A stretch of DNA of 64,000 nt, from positions 186,001-250,000 of the forward strand of contig CAYULF010000006.1 in assembly GCA_964445695.1 (NCBI GenBank). The letters are read 5' to 3'. Below are positions 28,535 to 35,854 of the stretch, piece by piece. The DNA comes from JAUIKM01 sp964445695 (GTDB taxonomy: Bacteria > Bacteroidota > Ignavibacteria > Kapaibacteriales > UBA7675). The notes beneath the pieces were generated by a model that was given only the letters and a program-made list of their open reading frames with translations, did not search any database and was not told the DNA's origin. The translations under genes and the position numbers were made by a program. Every line of letters begins with the position of its first letter. The stretch's first letter is position 1.

Positions 28535-29380
28535 TCAGAATATCCAGCCGATAATGAAGGAGGCGATGATGTATGACGATGCTTCGATGGCGCCGGCGCC
28601 GATATTGGGCACTTCCTGGTTTACAAGTTCCTGTGTTAAACGCTGCCCCGGAAGCAAAATCTTGTCCGTCACAAAGCGCAGAATCGGGATCAGGATATAA
28701 CCGATGGCCACAAAAATGGCAAATTCGGTTACATTCTCCTGCCAGGAAACAAAGTCCCCATCCGTCGCAATTCGCATGATATTGCCGAGTGCAAACAACA
28801 CGCCTGCAAATGCAACGCCGACGGCGACGTTGTCTTTTTCAACTTCGGCGTGCACGTCGAACGGCAGGATCAGATTGTAGATGCGCGCACCGACGATAAG
28901 TCCGACCTGGCCCAGCGCCCAGAATGCAAGCGCCGTGTCAAAACCGCCGCCTACACCGGAGAGTGCACCGGAAAGCGTCATACCAACGGCCAGGTAATTG
29001 GCCGCTTCGATGATTCCCGTGCCTGCGTTCTGATCCTCAAATATTTCCTTGCGGTTGTTGAAGGTGGAGAGAATCAGTTTGTCGTTGATGATGACGGAAA
29101 TGTTTAACAAAACAATCGCCAGCAGGCCGTACTGCATTATTGCAATGACGTCGTCAAGCCAGTACATGGCGGGACCGCTCATGATGCCGCCGATGGCCAT
29201 GATCAGACCGATGTAGTATCCGGCGACGGACAAGGCGTAGGCCAGGTTGTCCTTGTCAACCAGTTCGGCTTTTGTGTCAATGCCGCGGTGAAACAACTGG
29301 TGCGCCAGGCGTCCAAGAATCAGTAAAACAATGACGGTACCGAGATAAACCAAACCTGTCAGGAGTTGGTCGAGAGTCAT
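28535..29380 (-). CDS. DUF350 integral membrane protein
   Basis: 281 residues with about eight hydrophobic segments forming two similar halves. The pattern DKDNLAYALSVAGYYIGLIMAIGGIMSGP, repeated later as EKDNVAVGVAFAGVLFALGNIMRIA, matches the duplicated DUF350 (YjfL-like) unit. DUF350 proteins are inner-membrane proteins of unproven function. They are repeatedly linked to spermidine/glutathionylspermidine synthase-type genes, and a channel role has been proposed. The aminopropyltransferase follows directly, and lipoprotein and DUF4178 genes precede it. Confidence 0.88.
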   Translation of the reverse strand: MTLDQLLTGLVYLGTVIVLLILGRLAHQLFHRGIDTKAELVDKDNLAYALSVAGYYIGLIMAIGGIMSGPAMYWLDDVIAIMQYGLLAIVLLNISVIINDKLILSTFNNRKEIFEDQNAGTGIIEAANYLAVGMTLSGALSGVGGGFDTALAFWALGQVGLIVGARIYNLILPFDVHAEVEKDNVAVGVAFAGVLFALGNIMRIATDGDFVSWQENVTEFAIFVAIGYILIPILRFVTDKILLPGQRLTQELVNQEVPNIGAGAIEASSYIIASFIIGWIF

Positions 29381-29449
29381 AGTATAGTCCCGTTTGAGTG
29401 CAGTTGCATGGCCAATGAGTTAAACGGACTTGTCGGATACGGGCAAGTC

Positions 29450-30250
29450 TTACTTGCCGCCGCGGCCGGAGCTGCGGCCGCGAAATCGATTCATCGTGCT
29501 GCGGCCGGTACGTTGACGCGCCTTGGCCCGGCTTGCGCGCGCGGTGCGACGCTCGAAGAATGATTTGTTTGTCTGTTTGGTCTGTGAACCGTTGGTGCCG
29601 TAGCGATTATTGAGACCGTAGTACGAACGCCCGCCACCCACGGTGCTGCGGTAGTTGTCGTAGTCATTGCGCTGAACTGGCCCGCTCATCATGTTGAACA
29701 TGGAACTCATAAAAGCGTATTGACCATAAAAAGCCCAGAAACTGCCGCCGCCGAGACCGGTCTGCCAGTGACCGTAGCGCGGGTTGCCGACGTACTGGTA
29801 TCCGGGCGGTTGAGCCGTGCCTACCGGCTCGGCGCTCTCACTGCGCGCAACCAGCGCCATTCCCAGGTTTTGCTGGTGCTGCTGGTATACGTCTTTTGAC
29901 ACTTTGTGCCAGTCGGTAATCTCGCTGTTAAACACCAGACTGTCGCCGACGGGTTCGGCCCAGACAATTTTATACTGGTGCATATAGTCCGTTGTAAAGT
30001 TGCCCTCCTCCTTCATATCCTGGAGGATAACCTGATATTCAGGGTACTGCGCCAACTCCTTCTGGTATTCTTCCAGCGGATTTGTCGTTGTGCAGGCTGT
30101 CAACAGCAGGACTAACAAAAAGGTCATTAAGGGGACAGCCCGGCTGGACCCGCTCGGAAATAAACGGTCAGACGCCGGCGCTTCGGAGTTAAACAGCAAT
30201 TGAGTGCGAGGTTTGTCGACAGTCATAATGTTTAGCAGGTTTGTGGTCAA
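29450..30250 (-). CDS. Lipoprotein with Arg/Gly-rich basic tail
   Basis: 266 residues from the TTG at 30250, which overlaps the TGA of the upstream gene and has AGGA 9 nt before it. ATGs at 30226 and 30127 are alternatives, the last standing right before the hydrophobic core. A lipobox (LLLTAC) at about residues 49-54 indicates lipid attachment. The long stretch before it is odd and favours a later start. The middle (PEYQVILQDMKEEGNFTTDYMHQYKIVW) reads as a small soluble domain, followed by a Gly/Tyr/Asn-rich region. The final 40 residues are very basic (RTARASRAKARQRTGRS, then FRGRSSGRGGK). It belongs to the DUF4178-DUF350-aminopropyltransferase operon. Confidence 0.75.
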   Translation of the reverse strand: MTTNLLNIMTVDKPRTQLLFNSEAPASDRLFPSGSSRAVPLMTFLLVLLLTACTTTNPLEEYQKELAQYPEYQVILQDMKEEGNFTTDYMHQYKIVWAEPVGDSLVFNSEITDWHKVSKDVYQQHQQNLGMALVARSESAEPVGTAQPPGYQYVGNPRYGHWQTGLGGGSFWAFYGQYAFMSSMFNMMSGPVQRNDYDNYRSTVGGGRSYYGLNNRYGTNGSQTKQTNKSFFERRTARASRAKARQRTGRSTMNRFRGRSSGRGGK

Positions 30251-30816
30251 TCAGAGTTGTCCTGATCGCTCGGATAAATGTTTGTGAACTCGTCCTCGTT
30301 GACGTAATGCCCCTGGAACGCCTCAAAATCGGCTTCGTCCCAACGCTCGATTGTCAGAACGAATTTCTTGTCCTCGGTCTCAAACGTCCAGTAAACAAAT
30401 TCTTCGCCATCGCCGTCGCGGCCGCCTTCAAAGCAGTAACCACCGCCGGAGTCATCAAGGTAATACGTGCGTCCGTCGTACACAATGCGCTCGGGCGGCT
30501 CATCGGTCTTGATGATGGTCTTGCGCACATTGCCTTCGATTTTTCCAATGGAAATCGGCTTGCTGACCGTCCAGTACATGCCGTCGTCTTCACCGACCTC
30601 CAGAAAAATGCTTTCGTCGCCTTCCTGCAGCTCCCATTCGTCGGCCATCGAATCGTCCAGAAAATCGTACTGGTTGTAGGCCGTGACCTGCCAGAGGCGC
30701 AACTGGTATTCAACAAAGTAACCGACGCGAATGTCGCTGAGCAGTATTTCGCGTTTCGGCAATTCGTGCTGTTGCGATTTGTTTTTCTTGCCTTTGAGGA
30801 AGTCGAAGAGTCCCAT
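30247..30816 (-). CDS. DUF4178 domain protein
   Basis: 189 residues. A basic start (MGLFDFLKGKKNKS) is followed by a compact beta-rich domain with ILLSDIRVGYFVEYQLRLWQV, then EWELQEGDESIFLEVGEDD, then VYDGRTYYLDDSGGG, the pattern of DUF4178. The tail is acidic. DUF4178 proteins have no established activity but occur beside DUF350 and spermidine synthase-like genes in other bacteria. The stop overlaps the next gene's start by 4 nt, which implies coupled translation. Confidence 0.85.
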   Translation of the reverse strand: MGLFDFLKGKKNKSQQHELPKREILLSDIRVGYFVEYQLRLWQVTAYNQYDFLDDSMADEWELQEGDESIFLEVGEDDGMYWTVSKPISIGKIEGNVRKTIIKTDEPPERIVYDGRTYYLDDSGGGYCFEGGRDGDGEEFVYWTFETEDKKFVLTIERWDEADFEAFQGHYVNEDEFTNIYPSDQDNSD

Positions 30817-30882
30817 GCGATTCCGTTAATATCGTAGCACAAGTGTTAAACAAGGCGCCTACGCCCTGGCGGGCCGAATGAT

Positions 30883-31383
30883 TCAGTGAACACGGATGTT
30901 GCGAATCCGCCAGAATTCTTCGGGTTGATCGCGTGTGAGGTCGACTGTGTAATTGGCGCGCCGGCGTTGACAGGAATCGCCGCGCTCGATCGAAAACCGC
31001 GCATTGACCATGGCATTGTAGCGATCGACGATAGTGTCGACCTGAACCGTATCGATGGTAATTGCGCAGAACTGCGACGCCTCAATATCCGCTTTATAGC
31101 GCTCCAGGCTGTTGTCAAAATGGCGCTGCTGAAACTGCCTGTCGAGCAAGGGCCATGCGCCGTCCAGATTGGCTGCGCTGACGCGCGCCCAGTAAGTTTT
31201 GACGACGTCCTGCGGTCTGGTTTCCGGCGAGGGCAGTTCCTCCGTGGTTGCGTACGCCGGAATCTCGGTTTCCTGCGCCTCGGGCGCTTCGTCCTGCGGC
31301 GCGGAGCACGCAACGAACATGAGGTTGAAAAACACGAAGGACAGAGCCGGAATCAGGAGCTGAATCGGAAATTTTCTGGTCAT
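30883..31383 (-). CDS. Small lipoprotein of unknown function
   Basis: 166 residues. Signal peptide with lipobox FVAC at about residues 23-26, then a Glu/Pro-rich linker and a globular domain (VVKTYWARVSAANLDGAWPLLDRQFQQR to the end). The domain resembles the NTF2/DUF4878-type folds seen in small bacterial lipoproteins, judged only by length and the opening KTYWARVSAANLDGAW. It is 66 nt upstream of the DUF4178 gene and likely opens that operon. It lies directly downstream (in map order) of the dispersed intergenic element. Confidence 0.75.
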   Translation of the reverse strand: MTRKFPIQLLIPALSFVFFNLMFVACSAPQDEAPEAQETEIPAYATTEELPSPETRPQDVVKTYWARVSAANLDGAWPLLDRQFQQRHFDNSLERYKADIEASQFCAITIDTVQVDTIVDRYNAMVNARFSIERGDSCQRRRANYTVDLTRDQPEEFWRIRNIRVH

Positions 31384-31737
31384 GAATGGACAGCCTTGGA
31401 ATGGTCGGACACAATGCGGCCGCGTGGCCGGAGCCGCAATTTACATTAAAGTCGGCGGACCTGCACGTCGCGCGAGCCGCTGCCGCAAATCGGCGCGCGT
31501 AATGCCGCGATCTTCACACAAAAAAAAAAGCGCTCGGGCAATTGCTGTGCAGATCGTCGAGCGGGTCCTGGTCTGGTCAATTTCAGCTTGTTTTATTGTC
31601 AGATAAAACACGGGTGTTACATGACAAATCTTCGCTATGAATTTGTCCGGCCGGTCATGAGCACACGGTGTCCAACCAGGACCTGATGATATGAAATGCA
31701 GTGATTTACGGCTGTTTTTCGTAAGTTTAAAATTGGC

Positions 31738-32046
31738 GGATTTTGGGCCATTCCCCAAAGGGGCCCCACCCCCGCCACCACCTTTCCCAACTTTCAACCC
31801 ATTTTCGTTATCACCAGGCACACTCCCCCGGCCCCCTCAATCGCGGCTGTCAGCAGATACTCTCTTCATCAGCGAGTCGGCCCCTTTGCCTGGGACCGCC
31901 CGGCGCGGCGCGGCCGAATCCTCCGGAGGTTTCGACACAGGCAACATCGCGCTTCGGCGATTGGCTCACAAGCGCAAAAACGTCAACGGGAGCTCCACGC
32001 CGGTGAACGTGGCAGATTTCGTGGTTGAACGGACCTGCACGCGGTC
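31738..32046 (+). repeat. Dispersed intergenic element, copy A
   Basis: One of three related non-coding elements in this window. It opens with GGATTTTGGGC (31738) and a C-rich block ending CGCCACC at 31779. After a variable centre come CTCCGGAGGTTTCGACA (31921-31937) and GCTCACAAG (31964). It ends with three degenerate direct repeats starting at 31982, 32003 and 32025, consensus near TTGAACGGGCANATTTCGTG. The two middle blocks are 43 nt apart here and in copy B, and both are 61 nt from the block start to the first terminal repeat. The element fills most of the 671-bp gap between the small lipoprotein gene and the NRDE gene. The remaining 31384-31737 shows only an A-run near 31517. Confidence 0.75.
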
Positions 32047-32054
32047 TCTGCGCA

Positions 32055-32849
32055 TCAAACAGCCGGCTCTTGCACCCAGCCCGCCACATCAGTTGTGATT
32101 GTCGTTTGCAGCTTGCGAAATTCCACATCCAGATAGTGCCGCTCGTTGTAGTGAGCACGGCCCTCGGCGTCGATCAGGAGAACCGTCGATGCCCGCGTGC
32201 CGTAGCGTGCACCGCCGATGAATGCCGCCGAGAGCATGCGCTCCAGCTCCGGCCCCACGCCGGTGTCCGGCAGTTCCGCTTCCGGCGCCGTCCTGTCGTC
32301 GCCCAGTACACTCTGAAGCTCCTGCGTCAACAAAGGTGCGTCCGTCGCGTGGTCCGCCGCCGACAGCGCCGCTTTCAGTCTGCGAACCTTGGGCCAGGGC
32401 GTGTCCAGCAGATGATTGCTCAGACCGTAGATTCCGGCCTCGAGCCGCCGCACCGCCGTATCGCGATTGCCGTAGTAGGCCAGCGTCCGGCCGTCGCCGA
32501 CAATCAGGTTGAAGCCGTTGTACTGCCCGCCGCGCTCGCGCACCGCCTCCAGATAGTCCACCGGCGAGGCGTCGCCACGCAGGTAATCGCTGACAAGCAG
32601 TCCGCGCGTCGGCGCGTCCACGAGAGTGCGTCCGGGTTCGCGGAAATTGGTGATGGCCGCAAAGCGACCGCTCAGCGTCAGCCCCATCCACGTGCCGCCC
32701 GCCTGCGTGTCGCGCCCGGCCATAATCCCCGAACCGTCCGCCCAGGCGTGCAGCGCCGTGCTCGGCCGCTCGCGAAACTCATCGCGGTTGGCCGCCACCA
32801 CCAACGGATAGCGGTCGTTCACGCGCCACGAAAATCCGATCAAACACAT
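32055..32849 (-). CDS. NRDE/TANGO2 family protein
   Basis: 264 residues starting MCLIGFSW with Cys2, followed by YPLVVAANRDEFRERPS, the NRDE motif that names the family, then GRDTQAGGTWMGLTLSGRFAAITNFR. This N-terminal block is diagnostic for bacterial NRDE proteins and animal TANGO2. The conserved Cys2 and fold suggest an N-terminal nucleophile hydrolase-like architecture. The physiological role in bacteria is unsettled (haem or lipid handling has been proposed for TANGO2). Length fits the family. Its stop lies 9 nt from the right end of element copy A, and it is divergent from the secreted propeller gene. Confidence 0.9.
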   Translation of the reverse strand: MCLIGFSWRVNDRYPLVVAANRDEFRERPSTALHAWADGSGIMAGRDTQAGGTWMGLTLSGRFAAITNFREPGRTLVDAPTRGLLVSDYLRGDASPVDYLEAVRERGGQYNGFNLIVGDGRTLAYYGNRDTAVRRLEAGIYGLSNHLLDTPWPKVRRLKAALSAADHATDAPLLTQELQSVLGDDRTAPEAELPDTGVGPELERMLSAAFIGGARYGTRASTVLLIDAEGRAHYNERHYLDVEFRKLQTTITTDVAGWVQEPAV

Positions 32850-32990
32850 ACTGTTTCCTCACTTTTTGGCGCAGGTGTAACGCTTCGGCCCCCGAAGCGC
32901 TTCTTGCCACCTCCTGCCAGGAATACTCGGCGGCCGCTGTCACGCGCGCGGCCGGATCCGCAACGATTGTTCACATCCAACGGAGAAGTT

Positions 32991-34280
32991 ATGCGCCGAC
33001 TGATACGACTGTTCAGTTTCTTCTGCATTGTCGCGTTTTACGGCGGCGGCACGCTGGACGCTCAGGAAAATCTCAGCTGGGACATTATCGAAACCCCGGC
33101 GACGCTTGCAAATCAGATTCAGTTTTTTGGCGCGGCGGACAACAACCTCTATCTGCAGACCTTCCAACAGGGCCTGATGCGATTGCCGACAAACGAAGAG
33201 AACGGCCAATGGCAGGCATTTAACGCCACCGAAATTTTATCCGACACATATGTCATGCGCATTGTTGCGCTTCCCGACGGCGGCCGTGTATTGTTAACAT
33301 CGGCGGGCCTCTTTCGCGCTCAGGCGGGCTCGGACATATTTGTGAAGTTCGGCGCGGACATCAGCACATTCCCGCATCAGAATTTTTTCTACGACATGTT
33401 CATTGATGCCGACGGCAACTGGTACGCCGCCACAGCCATAGGAATAATGTTTACCGACGACCAGGCTGAAAGCTGGACCAAAGTGCTGGACATTGAGGAA
33501 GCGTATCGCATTCGCGAGTTGGCGGACGGCAGTTTACTTGTCGCCGCGGGACGCATTGCATTCGGCAACGACGTGACGCAGGCGGCCGGACTGTGGCGCT
33601 CCGATGCCGCGCGGCAAAACTGGGAGGCCGACATGTACGCCGACGAGGAGACATTCACCATTCGCGACCTGGCCGTGACTTCCGGCGGGCAATGGTTCGT
33701 CGCCGCGCAATCGGAAACTTCAACAATTACCACGTCCGACGACGAGGGTGAAAACTGGTCGTACACACTCTTCGGCGACATCGCAACGCGCATCATTGCA
33801 TTAAACAACGACAACATTCTGGCTTCGGCTGCCAACAGCGGTGTGGCGCTTTCGACCGACGGAGGCCAAACCTGGCCGCGATTTAACCAGGGCCTGCAGG
33901 ACCCGCGGATATTATACCTGACGCTGCACAACGACGGCCATGCCTACTGCGCCGACGTCTTCGGCAACGTCTATCGCAGCAGCGAACCCGTCCAACCCGT
34001 AACGACCGACCTGGCAATTGCAGATAACCAAACTGCGGAATTACACTGGACTTTTACCAATGGAGTTTTAACTGTCGAGAGTGATTTGTTAAACGGAATC
34101 AACGCAGCACTGGAAGTTTCACTTTTTGATCTGCGCGGCCTTCACATTGCAAATGCAAGCGGCGTAGCGACAGGAAAAACACTCCGGGTACAACTTCAGC
34201 CGCATGCACCTGGCGCGTTCGTGGCAACACTGAACATCGGCGGCCGACAATTCAGCGCGGTACTGCTTAACACAAACTGA
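32991..34280 (+). CDS. Secreted BNR/sialidase-like propeller protein with T9SS-like C-terminus
   Basis: 429 residues from the ATG at 32991, which has GGAGAAG 3 nt upstream; the frame upstream of it only shadows the NRDE gene. Signal peptide ends LDAQ at about residue 24. The body has repeats such as DDQAESWTKVLDIEEAYRI, SDDEGENWSYTLF and STDGGQTWPRF, the Asp-box (SxDxGxTW) pattern of sialidase-like and photosystem-assembly propellers. Catalytic sialidase residues were not identified. The last 85 residues (ALEVSLFDLRGLHIANASG, then PGAFVATLNIGG) resemble a T9SS type A sorting domain like that of the giant protein at the left end. Confidence 0.82.
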   Translation: MRRLIRLFSFFCIVAFYGGGTLDAQENLSWDIIETPATLANQIQFFGAADNNLYLQTFQQGLMRLPTNEENGQWQAFNATEILSDTYVMRIVALPDGGRVLLTSAGLFRAQAGSDIFVKFGADISTFPHQNFFYDMFIDADGNWYAATAIGIMFTDDQAESWTKVLDIEEAYRIRELADGSLLVAAGRIAFGNDVTQAAGLWRSDAARQNWEADMYADEETFTIRDLAVTSGGQWFVAAQSETSTITTSDDEGENWSYTLFGDIATRIIALNNDNILASAANSGVALSTDGGQTWPRFNQGLQDPRILYLTLHNDGHAYCADVFGNVYRSSEPVQPVTTDLAIADNQTAELHWTFTNGVLTVESDLLNGINAALEVSLFDLRGLHIANASGVATGKTLRVQLQPHAPGAFVATLNIGGRQFSAVLLNTN

Positions 34281-34374
34281 ACTCTGGTCGCTCTGCGGAG
34301 CTCCCATTTCAATCCGCTCTTGTTAACCTTTGGGTGTTAAACGTCAAGCCGGCGCGTTTGAAACTTTTTGGTTT

Positions 34375-34938
34375 TTAGCTTTTCTGTGCGGTGTTGATAA
34401 GGTAGTCGGCGCGTGCCAAGCGAAAGTGCTCGAGAACCGGCCAGATGTCGGCGCACTCGGGTAAGGTGCGCTGTCCCATGTACCGCAAACCTGCTTTGAG
34501 CAGCACGCGTTGTGAAGCGAGGTTGCCGGGCATGGTCAGCCCGACGATCACCGGCGCTTTGATCGTATTGAAGCCATGCGCCAGCACGGCTTTGACGGAC
34601 TCGGTGGCAAAACCTCGGCCCCAATTTGGTGGCGTTGTGCGGAAGCCGATTTCGTACTCGCCCGTGTCGTAGAGCATGCGCAGTAAAATCAAGCCGCTGA
34701 ACTCGCCGCTGGATTTTTCATCCACCGCCCAGACGCCCAGACCGGGCGTGTCGATGTATTCCTGTCTGATGCGCCCGACTTCTTCTATCTCGTGCTCGCG
34801 CGAGGTCGTGCGTGTCAGGTCGATGTACTTGAGCACACGAGGGTCTGAGTTGATTTCAACCAGGTCGTCAACATCGTCGAGTGTAAACTCGCGAATGCGC
34901 AGTCGATCAGTTTCGAGCAGAGTATTTGAGTGCTGCAT
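34375..34938 (-). CDS. GNAT acetyltransferase, RimJ/RimL-like (paralogue 1)
   Basis: 187 residues. LETDRLRIREFTLDDVDDLVEINSDPRVLKYI at the start, then ANWGRGFATESVKA-type acetyl-CoA loop (WGRGFATESV) and NLASQRVLLKAGLRYMG near the end, the order expected of RimJ/RimL-type acetyltransferases. About half of its residues match the gene at 35172-35753 in the aligned blocks, so the two are tandem paralogues. A perfect palindrome lies 12 nt before the start codon and no ribosome site is visible between, so translation or transcription may be affected by that structure. Substrate unknown. Confidence 0.88.
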   Translation of the reverse strand: MQHSNTLLETDRLRIREFTLDDVDDLVEINSDPRVLKYIDLTRTTSREHEIEEVGRIRQEYIDTPGLGVWAVDEKSSGEFSGLILLRMLYDTGEYEIGFRTTPPNWGRGFATESVKAVLAHGFNTIKAPVIVGLTMPGNLASQRVLLKAGLRYMGQRTLPECADIWPVLEHFRLARADYLINTAQKS

Positions 34939-34950
34939 AGGGCAAATAAT

Positions 34951-34998
34951 AAGAGCTGTGAGCCCTTAGGGCTCACAGCTCTTACGTAGTTTTACGTA
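34951..34998. repeat. Palindromic element, copy 1 (two hairpins)
   Basis: AAGAGCTGTGAGCCCT (34951-34966) and its exact complement (34968-34983) flank a single T, giving 16-bp arms. TTACGTA (34982-34988) then pairs with TACGTAA around GTTT. The element lies 12 nt upstream of the minus-strand acetyltransferase start. Copy 2 is 136 bp away. Confidence 0.85.
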
Positions 34999-35086
34999 AT
35001 TTCACCGACCTGAAACCGTTTAACGCATTCCAACGCCCGGTCAGTCGTTAATCTGAAACAGAAAATTTTTGGCATGACAGATTTTT

Positions 35087-35131
35087 GAGCTGTGAGCCCT
35101 TAGGGCTCACAGCTCCTCCGTAGTTCTACGT
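35087..35131. repeat. Palindromic element, copy 2 (two hairpins)
   Basis: The same palindrome core as copy 1 with 14-bp perfect arms (35087-35100 and 35102-35115, centre T), followed by a second hairpin, CGTAG-TT-CTACG. It lies 41 nt beyond the stop of the minus-strand acetyltransferase at 35172, so it could end that transcript, but T tracts are absent on the relevant side. Confidence 0.85.
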
Positions 35132-35171
35132 ACGTGTTTTCCGACTTCCCAATTTTTCCTTGTTCCGTTCC

Positions 35172-35753
35172 TCACGGCGCAAAGACTTTGCGATTTGCAA
35201 TCCTGCCGTAAAACAGATCAAAATGCGGGCGTTCTATCCGGAAGTAACTCAGCTCCGGGACGATCGATTTGCACTGCTCGTAGGTCCGTTCACCCACGTA
35301 TTTCAGCCCGGACTTCTCAAGGACACGGCGCGAAGCCTCGTTGCCGGGAAACGTAATGCCGACGATCAGGTCCAGGTCGAGAGCGTCGAAGCCGTGCTGC
35401 ACGAGTGCGCGCGAAACTTCCGTGGCGTATCCCTTTCCCCAGGCCGACGGAAACAAGCGGTAGCCGACCTCGTTTTCGCCGGTATAGTAGAGCTCTTTGA
35501 GAAGCGCCAGACCGATAAACCCGTTGTCCGCGCGCGTTTCAATCGCCCAGACGCCGAAGCCGGGTTTGTCGCGGCAGAGCTCGCGGATGCGCTCCACGGC
35601 TTTGGTTTCGTGCTCCACGCTACTCGTTGATCCGGGATGGATAAACTCCATCACCCGCGGATCGCTGTTCAGCGTCACCAGATCCTCAATGTCATTTGTG
35701 TTTAACTGTCGCAGCCGCAGGCGCTCGGTTTCCAACAGAATCTCGGAGCTCAT
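35172..35753 (-). CDS. GNAT acetyltransferase, RimJ/RimL-like (paralogue 2)
   Basis: 193 residues. LETERLRLRQLNTNDIEDLVTLNSDPRVMEFI opens the protein, AWGKGYATEVSRALV is the acetyl-CoA loop, and NEASRRVLEKSGLKYVGE comes near the end. Closely parallel to the neighbouring 34375-34938 gene throughout, including the rare RELCRDKPGFGVWAIETR versus RQEYIDTPGLGVWAVDEK segment. The pair is separated by 233 bp that carry two copies of a palindrome. Substrate unknown; RimJ/RimL relatives acetylate ribosomal N-termini, but many members act on small molecules. Confidence 0.9.
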   Translation of the reverse strand: MSSEILLETERLRLRQLNTNDIEDLVTLNSDPRVMEFIHPGSTSSVEHETKAVERIRELCRDKPGFGVWAIETRADNGFIGLALLKELYYTGENEVGYRLFPSAWGKGYATEVSRALVQHGFDALDLDLIVGITFPGNEASRRVLEKSGLKYVGERTYEQCKSIVPELSYFRIERPHFDLFYGRIANRKVFAP

Positions 35754-35854
35754 GGCATTCCTCCATGTTTAATATTCTGCGACTGAGCGGCGCCGCACGG
35801 AATCAGTGAATCGAGGTTGTTTACGCCCCGGTTAACAAAAATGGCTTTATCAGG

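Noticed and set aside
32025..32990. Long plus-strand frame upstream of the propeller gene
   Set aside because: It is antisense to the clearly supported NRDE gene; the signal peptide and ribosome site start at 32991.
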